A stretch of DNA of 64,000 bases, from NCBI GenBank assembly GCA_015680685.1, contig MNCI01003108.1, positions 242,445 to 306,444 on the forward strand, written 5' to 3'. Positions 56,803 through 64,000 of this stretch are shown here, piece after piece (the stretch's first letter is position 1; each line of letters begins with the position of its first letter). A program made the translations under genes and the position numbers. Source of the DNA: Gnetum montanum. Taxonomy: Eukaryota; Streptophyta; Gnetopsida; Gnetales; Gnetaceae. The notes beneath the pieces were generated by a model that saw only the letters and a program-made list of their open reading frames with translations, ran no database searches and was not told the origin of the DNA.

Positions 56803-57446
56803 TGATGAATCATGGTTTGTCAAGTGCTGATATCAGATCCTTATTAACTAGGTGCTAATATCAGACCCCTATTTTTAGACCCCTGATGTCTGATGAGTCC
56901 TGATATCAGACCCCCGATATCACACCTGCAATACTGTGTATGCGATATCGCGGCCTAGCAATGTGAGCCTATAAATACACAATGGGGCGCATGAGAAAGA
57001 AGCAGTTTTCAATAGTCAGTTTAGTGTTAGAGTAGCATACCTAGGATCTACGCTTGGCAATCCTAGTAGCATACCTAGGATCTACGCTTGGCAATCCTAG
57101 TAGTAGTCATGCATGAGGTCCAAGATGTGTATGGATGATTAAGGAATGGATGCTCATTACACTTAGGCTAGCTTAGATTCTCTCTCCCTTTTCCTCCTAG
57201 CTTAATTAAAGTTATTTTCCATTGCCTCCAAGAGTAGCACTAGGTTAGAAACCACATCATACACCTCACTCTGGACTAAACCATACGTGACAAAGAAAAT
57301 ACTAGTCGAGGTGGGAAGACAAAAAACTATGATCAACAAGTAACTATCTAGATATCACAACTAGTCCATCTATGGAGTTTGACTGAATTGTGCGTGAAAC
57401 ACTCATATTCGTATGGTTGAGTGTAGGGGTACCTCGTCACTCATCA
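56803..57446 (+). mobile_element. Solo LTR, Gypsy family, TSD AGCTA, with internal duplication
   Basis: A 644-bp LTR, TGATGAATC...CTCATCA, flanked by AGCTA at 56798-56802 and 57447-57451. It lacks about 200 bases of the middle part found in full-length members. It carries a perfect 34-base tandem duplication (57031-57064, 57065-57098) of the 'ccta(g)gatc...cttggcaatccta' block. The 5' array has six GATATCAGA-type palindromes. TATA (cctataaatac) near 56970. It sits in the LINE 5' leader. Confidence 0.95.
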
Positions 57447-57598
57447 AGCTACAACCAAAATGGTTGTAGAAACCACTTAGAACTACCTCAGTCAATTTTG
57501 AGGTAAATCCCTCAAGGCATAGCACAATGACATCAAGTAAAGAAGAAGAAGTAATCAAATGTAACTGCAAACACAACCACAGCTTGAAACCCTAGCTA
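57447..57598 (-). other. LINE 5' leader, outer part
   Basis: Between two LTRs. On the minus strand it begins AGCTAGGGTTTCAAGC, a common style of plant LINE 5' end. It ends at the LTR at 57446. No gene. Confidence 0.5.
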
Positions 57599-58493
57599 TG
57601 AGATGAGCACCAAGGTACCCCTACACTCAACCATACGAATACGAACGTTTTACGCACAATCCAGTCGAATTCCAAGGACTAAGTGCTTATGCACCCTTGT
57701 GGAACAAGGACACATTGGTTGATCATTGTCTTCCCAAGCTTACCTGTATGTCACAATTGTATGGTTAAGTAAGCTTGAGGCATATGACTTTTATAGCTTT
57801 TATATTTTTATGTCTTGCACTAGTAGGGAAGGAGAGAGGTAACTAAGTGACTAATTTAACTTAACTACTCATTAACTAAGTTCTAACTAATCCTAACACC
57901 AGCATCCATTCCCACTTGCTGTACACATCCTGAACCAATGCAACACTGCTAGGATTACCAAACGCTAATCGTACTGGGTTACTAAGCGTTACACGCATGC
58001 TCGAAGTGGTCGTGCTTGTGTAATTTAACGATTTGCTTAATTGATCAACATGAATTGCTGTGCTAATAACAGAAACGTAAAGTGCATAAAATAAAATAAA
58101 ATAAAATAAATGCATAAGAAAATAAAATAAAAGAAATGTGTAAGAAAAAAAATCTCAAGTCCTGCAAGGATGAATCAAAGAGCTCATCTTTATTGCCATA
58201 CACAAAGTGTGCTTAGGTACACAATGCTCAAATAAAGATCCATCCACACTTAGACCTCTTACTGGATGCACTTGGAAAATACTCTAACTTTCAAACAGAC
58301 TATAAGAGTTTCGCTACTTGACTGCTAAAAGACTTCTTTTCAATTGTGTACCTGGGCACTGTATTTATAGGCTTAGGAGCAGCTACTCTAATAATTAGAG
58401 TAACCGCTCTAATAATTAGAATAACTACTAAAGTAACCACTAGAGTAACCACTCTAATAATTAAAGTAACTACTAGAGTAACTGCTCTCATCA
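57599..58493 (-). mobile_element. 3' LTR of Gypsy element G3
   Basis: An 895-bp minus-strand LTR starting TGATGAGAGCAG (58493) and ending near CTCATCTCA (57599). A polypurine tract (CGTGGGGGTA) precedes its start at 58494-58503, and the pol of G3 lies upstream on the same strand. TATA: cctataaatac at about 58366. The usual GATATC array is replaced by eight or so units of TAATTATTAGAG / GTTACTCTAG type. An (AAATA)n run lies at 58088-58110. The 5' partner LTR is outside the window. Confidence 0.9.
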
Positions 58494-59940
58494 TACCCCC
58501 ACGACTGAATAAAAATGTGTCCTTGAGTTCCTTACAAAATATTGGGAAGGTATGGGATTATTGACTAATTGACAACTGACAGTGGAATGGGATGATGGAC
58601 TCAACATGCCCAGTGAATGAATCAATAAGCATATTACAACATTAGTGTTCATGACCACTGTGGTGAACACTCATACATAAATGACATCTAAGCCTTTATT
58701 TAGCAGCTTGAAGAGAAAAAGAGAGAGAGAGAGAAGATGGAGCGTGTTGCCACCAATGCTGAGATTGCACCTTCCATTGTTTATCCATAGCCATGCCACC
58801 AAACTTGCTCCTTTCGTAAATGCTCTAGTTTTGGTCCATCATAAGTGCTTCTTCCAAGCCTAGTCCATTATTTGTATGATCGCCATATGCACAGACAACA
58901 TAGTCACAAATGAGCAAGGATAGATAATCAACAATGTAGTTGATACCTTGCGCTGATATGAAGTGCATTGGCTGAGTTATGGTTATGGAAGAGACTAGTT
59001 CGAAGATTTATCACTGGCAACTACCCAAGGTGTAGGGGTTAGGCAATTAGTAAAATGGAAAAAATTGAAAAACTTGTGTATTTCATGGTTAAGATAACTT
59101 AGAAGAATTCATCCCAAATCCAAACTCAAACCAACCACATTCAGTGACCTCACATCAATACACTTGGCCAATCCATCCTCTTGAGGCAACAAGAATGCTT
59201 CCACAAAGAGTGACCACCATCCCAAGGAGAGTGAGATGGAGAAGTAGGAAGTGACAAAGGGCCTTAATTAGAGAGAACCTTCAGGCATGCGTAACATGTC
59301 TTTCCAGTGCCATAACTAGCACTTGTAGCCCATATTACTTTATTATGTCTAAGGGGTGTGCTTTGAATTCTCACCTTTTTCTCTCTCTTTTTTATGTTTA
59401 TGCATGAGAACCACACCATGCAAATACTTATTTTTATTCACTCAGCTTCCTAATATTTGAACAATGTCAAAATGGCAGAAAACCCAAGAAAAAGCATCCA
59501 AACGCCCAAGAGAATGGCCAGCACCAATGCATTGAATCCCCTTAAAGTCACACCCTTTTCATCCTTTGAGTCTTTCCTTGGTTTGAAAAATACCCAGCCA
59601 CCAATTCATTAACAAGTTTACTTAGAAAAAGGGGACTGTACAGTTCCAAGCCAAAGGAGACCATAGGGTTGTATGGATAAGTGGACGATGTGGACTCATT
59701 GCCTGTTTTACCAAAAAAACCATACCTTAATATTAGCATCATAATTCAAAGGTAAAAACCAAACATTAGCAATCAATATGATTCAATCCACTATCATGAG
59801 CACTTATTGGATGACGAATAAAAGTAAATCAAGCAAACAAAGAAATAGTAAAAACATGAACGATGGTGTAAAACAAAAATAAGAAAAGTTAAAAGAATGT
59901 GTAAAAAAAATTCAAAAAACATTGAGGGCCTAGAATGGTT
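58494..59940 (-). other. 3' region of Gypsy element G3
   Basis: Between integrase end and 3' LTR. No clear ORF3 homologue. One 64-codon open frame (59548-59742) of unknown kind. The 30-base motif is at 59277-59308. The polypurine tract is at 58494-58503. The T-rich part near 59820-59930 (minus) parallels 32160-32330 and 42668-42860. Confidence 0.65.
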
Positions 59941-61095
59941 AGCATAGGTGGCCATCTCCCCCACGACTAAGTTGGAAGGAGGAGATCTGAAATAGTGAGC
60001 AGGGTTGTCCATCAAGAGAGGTAGAATGTGTACTGGCTATCCTAAGCTCTTGGAAAGGTTTGGTTTGTTGCACATTGACCAAAATTTTCTTATTCAGGCT
60101 CTCAAGTTTATATATTGTCATGACCCCTGAAGGAAAAGTTGCATAAATAATATAAGGTCATTCCCATAGTGTTTGAAATTTAGTACGTTGTGGCACATGT
60201 GTGGGATTCCAGTAGAGAACCTTGTCTCCTGGCTCATATTTAACTTTCCTAATTCTTAGGTCATCATGTTGTTTATTGAAGACCTTCTACAATTCATTAG
60301 ATGATAGGGCAGTTAATCGGTTTTCATCTAGCAAGTTAAGGGTTACTAACCATTGTTTCTGTGCTAGATCAAGGTCAAGGTTGAGGTCACATGCCGTGGA
60401 TAGTGTACAAATCTCAGTTTGAATGGGAAGCGTTGGTAATTTACCATACACTAACTCATAGGGAGAGTAGCCTGTAGGGAGTTTCCATGTGGAGTAGTAT
60501 GCCCAAAGAGCATCGTTCAGTTTAGTGCTCTAATCTCACCTAAACTTGCTACTGGTTCTTATCAATATTTTCATGATCTCCCTATTGGTGACTTTTGCTT
60601 AACTGTTCACTTGCGGGTGGTATAGTGTAGTCAATTTACGCTCAACCCTTAAGCGTTGCATTAATTTTTGAAAAGTTGCACCTATGAAGTATGTACCATT
60701 GTCTGAAATAAGTGCATGCGACACACCAAACTTGTTTATGATTTGTTGTTGAACAAATTGTGCAGTTGTAGATGATGTATAATCTTTAACAGCAACTGCT
60801 TTGGCCCATTTTCTTAGGTAATCAATGGCCCCATAAAATCAATTCCCCACATGTCGAAGGGTTCTAACGGTTGAATCCATTGTTGCGGACCCTTCATTCT
60901 AGTAATCATTCCCCCATCACGTTGACAGCACTCACAAGATTGGACGAAATGATGGACGTCCCGAAATAATGTAGGCCAATAATATTCTGCAAGTAGGCTC
61001 TTGATGGTCGTTCGTCTCCCAGCGTAATGACCCCCACAAAGACCCTCATGAGCATCTTGGAGAACTCGCAGTTGATCTATATCAGGAACACACCA
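59941..61095 (-). pseudogene. Gypsy integrase (G3)
   Basis: Minus strand. Zinc-binding end VHHFVQSCECCQRDGG (60915-60965, complete HHCC), then PFDMWGIDFMGPL (60835-60875). The core has DYLRKWAKAVAVKDY (first Asp), SDNGTYFIGATFQKLMQRLR (second Asp), and YHPQVNS.AKVTNREI, where the third catalytic Glu is Lys and the preceding Gly/Gln has become a stop. The C-terminal domain (60000-60230) reads GDKVLYWNPTHVPQRTKFQT and VNVQQTKPFQELRIAS. No chromodomain. Well preserved; only a few lesions. Confidence 0.93.
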
Positions 61096-61701
61096 TCAAA
61101 TCAAACCATCGGGACACACTTTGTAAAGTTGCCCATTGATCTCCATAAAGTACTTAGCTTGGTGAAGAAACTGTTGTTTCTTCTTAAGGTTTAAATCTTG
61201 TGGTGTTTGTTGGGTGAGGAGATAGGTAAGAATGCTACTATACCAGTTTGTCTCCGTGGGTGATTGATTATTCACTACACTAGTGAAGAGGAATTCATCA
61301 AGGAAATGATTAGAAATTGGATACTCATCCTCTTTGTTGTTCCATCGCAACCAATATAAATGATCAGCAACTACATTCTCAGTGCCCTTGTGATCGATCA
61401 TCGTTAAATCGAACTTTTGTAAGATTACAAGCCATCATATGATATAAGGGCTTACCATTGGCTTATTCATGGGGAACCGGATTGCACTATGATCTGTATG
61501 TATATATACTTTATATCCCAATACATTGTGTCTAAACTTTTCTAGTGCAAACACTACAACCATTAATTCTTTTTTTGTGGTAGTGTAGTTAAGTTGTGCT
61601 CCAGCGATACTTCTACTTACACAGTGGATGTAATAAGGACGCTTTTGGTCATCTAACTGTGTAAGTACAGCTCCTAAAGCATAGTTGGACATTTCAGTCA
61701 T
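61096..61701 (-). pseudogene. Gypsy RNase H and tether (G3)
   Basis: Two long minus frames. 61435-61701: YALGAVLTQLDDQKRPYYIH, then NYTTTKKELMVVVFALEKFR (catalytic Glu kept) and VYIHTDHSAIRF (Asp kept). The first Asp of ..CDAS.. is read as Glu/Met. 61096-61401: DHKGTENVVADHLYWL, the conserved end of RNase H, then the tether to integrase. A short frame break lies between the two. Confidence 0.93.
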
Positions 61702-62640
61702 GATACGGAATGGTTTAGACCAGTTAGGAGCTTGTAGAATGGGTGTTTCTACTAACTTCTATTTCAGAGTTTGGAAAGCTAATTCGCATTCCTTGGTCTA
61801 CTCGAAAGGTACGTCCTTTTTCGTTAATTCCACCAATGGTTTGGCAACCTTTGAAAATTTCTCAATAAATCTCCTATAGTAGCCAGTATGTCCAAGGAAT
61901 GACCGAATATCTTTGATAGTTTTTGGTTGACAAGTAATTCCTTGGATAATTTTGATTTTCTCAGGGTCTACCTCTATCCTTGTGTGTGAGATTTTGTGGT
62001 CTAGTACTACACCTTCTTAGACCATCAAATGGCTTTTCCGCCAGTTGAGCCTCAAATTGGTTTCTACACATCTTTTTAACACTTGCTCCAACCAATCCAA
62101 GGCTTGATCAAATTTTGCTTCATAAGTGGAGAAGTTGTCCATAAAGACCTTCACGTCGTTCCCTATCTGCTATTGGAATATGCTTAGAACTAGTCATTGA
62201 GATGTTGTAGGGGCATTGCACAAGCCAAACGACATCTATTTGTATGCAAGCATTCCCCAAGGACTGGTGAACATAGTCTTGGCTTGGTCTTCTAGGGCTA
62301 TTTATATTTGGTTATATTCATCATATCCATCCAAAAAACTGTAATAGCGATGCCCTGCGATGGTGTCTAAGACTTGGTCGACAAATGGCAATGGAAAGTG
62401 ATCTTTGAATGTTGTCATATTTAGTAGCCTAAAATCTATGCACACCCTCCATTTGCCTCCCTTTTTAGGTACAATAACTAAGGGGCTAACCCATTCGCTA
62501 TCAGCAATGGGGTATATGAACCTAGCCTTGAGAAGCTATTCGATTTCTTTCTTAACTACTTGCTTCAGCTTAGGGTTTAATCACCTCTATAGTTGTATTC
62601 GAGGCTTCATGGAGGGATCAGTGTAAATTCTATGTTGGTA
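61702..62640 (-). pseudogene. Gypsy reverse transcriptase (G3)
   Basis: Minus strand. The conserved blocks are continuous: the SEW...PL block near 62485-62505, a GGK/WRVC-like block at 62440-62460, LPFVDQVL (about 62365-62395), and the catalytic box FMDNFSTY (62122-62145), where the second Asp of FMDD is Asn (GAC to AAC). Then comes GLVVPRKI-like connection wording with SFLGHTGYYRRFIEKFS (about 61845-61910). A few stops (TAG/TAA). Non-chromovirus Gypsy RT. Confidence 0.93.
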
Positions 62641-63069
62641 TAACCTAGGATCTATTCCAGTTAATTTGGGATATGACCAAGTGAAGGCTTTTGACCATTT
62701 ATTTATTACTTTTAGTAGTTCTTCTTTCTATTGAGGAGCAAACTTAGCATTGATAATTACCGATTTTCAATTTTTAAGGAACGTGTATTCCATATTGATG
62801 GCCAACAGTTTTAGCTCGAGGGGCTCCTGCTTAAATTTCTTAGGGATTTCCAACTTCCCCCAGTTGATATTTTCAAGGTTAAGACTTGGAAGTTGGCAGT
62901 GGACTTACTCTAATGCATCTATGCTATCGATGTAAGGACAAGTCAAACCCTCAATTGGTTCCATGCATATAATTGAACTGCTTTCTTAATCATTTTTCAG
63001 CCACTGGGTGCCTTCCTATCATGTGGTTGCTGCATACAGGCATCTTTGTATGTTGATCACTTGTGCGCA
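62641..63069 (-). pseudogene. Gypsy spacer between protease and RT (G3)
   Basis: Minus-strand pre-RT spacer with LELKLLAINMEYTFLKN-like wording (about 62755-62830), the same block as 3425-3500 and 38290-38450. Decayed but syntenic. Confidence 0.75.
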
Positions 63070-63600
63070 CTAATTGCATGCAGGCAATGTTAAACTTTGC
63101 ATAACCCATGACCTCTGCATGCAATTATACCCTGTGTCACTGTATGCGATGCATGGAACTTTCTTCTTCTTGATCTTTCTGAATGTATTTTCCTTTGATA
63201 TTTCTAGGGAAAGATCGTGGATTCCTAGGTGTGCGTCGATGGTGCTTAGCCATGCTCTTCCCATTATGATTGGGAAGTTCCCTTTACCGTTGTTTACTTG
63301 AATCACTAGGAAGTCAGCTTAGTATGACCACCCACAAACAGTGGTAATAATGTCTTCCACTAGTCCCAATGGGACAGTGATGGACTGGTCGGCCAACTCT
63401 AGACAGATGTTGCTCTTTTTCAGGTTCCAAGCCTTGTACATTTCTTGAGAAATCAAGTTGACACCAGAGCCTAAATCCAAAAGAGCCTTGCATAGCGCAT
63501 TTGCAGTGATTTGTAAGTATATCAGAGGACTCCCAGGATCAGAGAATTTCCTAGGAAGGTGGCTAGCTTTGATCCAATCGGTGACAACATGTGTTAGCAT
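63070..63600 (-). pseudogene. Gypsy aspartic protease (G3)
   Basis: Cleaves the polyprotein. 63319-63600: DPGSPLIYLQITANALCKAL then LDLGSGVNLISQEMYKAW, with the catalytic DLG triad of Athila-like proteases, then LELADQSITVPLGLVEDIIT. After one stop (TAG or shift at about 63318) comes 63070-63306: NFPIIMGRAWLSTIDAHLGI. It matches the proteases at 2775, 9240, 30740 and 38748. The best preserved copy. Confidence 0.95.
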
Positions 63601-64000
63601 GATCGTATGCGTTGAGTGCGGTGATTAGGTTGAAGGGGGCTCCGAAGTTTTGATTGATATTAAGGTGTCTAAGGAATCAACCGCTTGTGATTGCAAAGGC
63701 TTGGTTGGATTGTTGGTTCTAAAGAAAGGTCATTTCTTCATGTGGTTGTTGGAACCGATAGTAGGTTGAGAGTTAACAGCCCTTGTGGCGTTACATTGCT
63801 GCGGCTGGGTAGGGATCTCACCTTGCATCAGGGAGTAGATGGTAGTGGAGCTATTGGTGGAAGAGATGCGGCCAGATGAGAAGGATGATATGCTTCTGGA
63901 ATATCGCTTCTAAAAGAGGGAGTCCCATAATACTCGTGGGCTTGGTAGTCAGGTTGAGAAGTGACGTGACCAGTAGAGTCACGTGGGGAGATTGGCTGCT
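63601..64000 (-). pseudogene. Gypsy gag C-terminal end (G3), cut by window edge
   Basis: Minus strand: MQGEIPTQPQQCNATRAVNS (about 63765-63830) then PFFRTNNPTKPLQSQAVDSL, leading into protease. It matches 30440-30600 and 2465-2510. The element goes on beyond 64000, so its 5' LTR and most of gag are not seen. Confidence 0.85.

Noticed and set aside
58300-58564. Open frames on both strands with VTLVVTLIIR-type repeats
   Set aside because: Produced by the palindromic TAATTATTAGAG/GTTACTC array of the 3' LTR.

Overview
This is a repeat-dominated stretch of plant nuclear DNA. It is AT-rich and contains almost nothing but LTR retrotransposons, one LINE and their debris, nested inside one another. 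No intact cellular gene was found. The only host-gene-like sequence is a short cyclophilin fragment (36596-36838, minus) inside a later insertion. Old copies have lost C at methylatable sites: stop codons fall where Gln, Arg or Trp codons are expected. This pattern fits a seed plant with a large, heavily methylated genome; a gymnosperm or other giant genome is possible, but the species cannot be fixed from the sequence.

Layout. (1) 1-3575: Gypsy gag/protease remnant (+), split by a solo LTR at 1275-2067 with target duplication CTTAT. (2) 3576-8319: two 1.1-kb LTRs of a second family ('R2', TGTAAG...CTTACA) facing each other around unrecognised internal sequence, which is itself split by a solo LTR (5465-6286, ATCAT). 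(3) 8320-13330: gag/protease remnant (+), solo LTR on the minus strand (9946-10728, ATAGG), then unassigned sequence. (4) 13430-17167: an extra ORF ('ORF3') with an ATHILA-ORF-like part and a coiled-coil part, then R2 LTR 17168-18278. (5) 18300-21126: Gypsy RT-RNase H-integrase remnant (+). (6) 21127-31250: Gypsy 5' LTR, decayed tRNA-Asp primer site, gag and protease (+). Its gag is interrupted by a complete gag-only Copia-type element (22464-28483, duplication CTAAA). (7) 31300-39090: Gypsy pol remnant (-), its RT split by a 3.2-kb insertion (34889-38112) carrying the cyclophilin fragment and an 881-base N gap. (8) 39090-48462: two further ORF3 copies (+), each followed by an LTR (41769-42667, 47625-48462). 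(9) 48463-50518: Gypsy gag (-) with its 5' LTR and tRNA-Asp primer site. (10) About 50690-57598: L1-type LINE (-), split by two LTRs (53159-53999, 56803-57446). (11) 57599-64000: the best preserved Gypsy element (-), 3' LTR through RT, protease and gag end; its 5' end lies outside the window.

The Gypsy elements are non-chromovirus, Athila/Tat-like: DLG-type protease context, characteristic RT-RNase H wording, no chromodomain seen, tRNA-Asp primer site. The LTRs of this group (TGATGAG...CTCATCA or TGATAAAT...CTCATCA) carry, just inside their 5' end, a fast-changing array of short palindromes (GATATC-centred or substitutes) upstream of the TATA box. Together with the recurring ORF3, this is the most interesting structure in the window. 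No tRNA, rRNA, CRISPR, operon or bacterial feature was seen.
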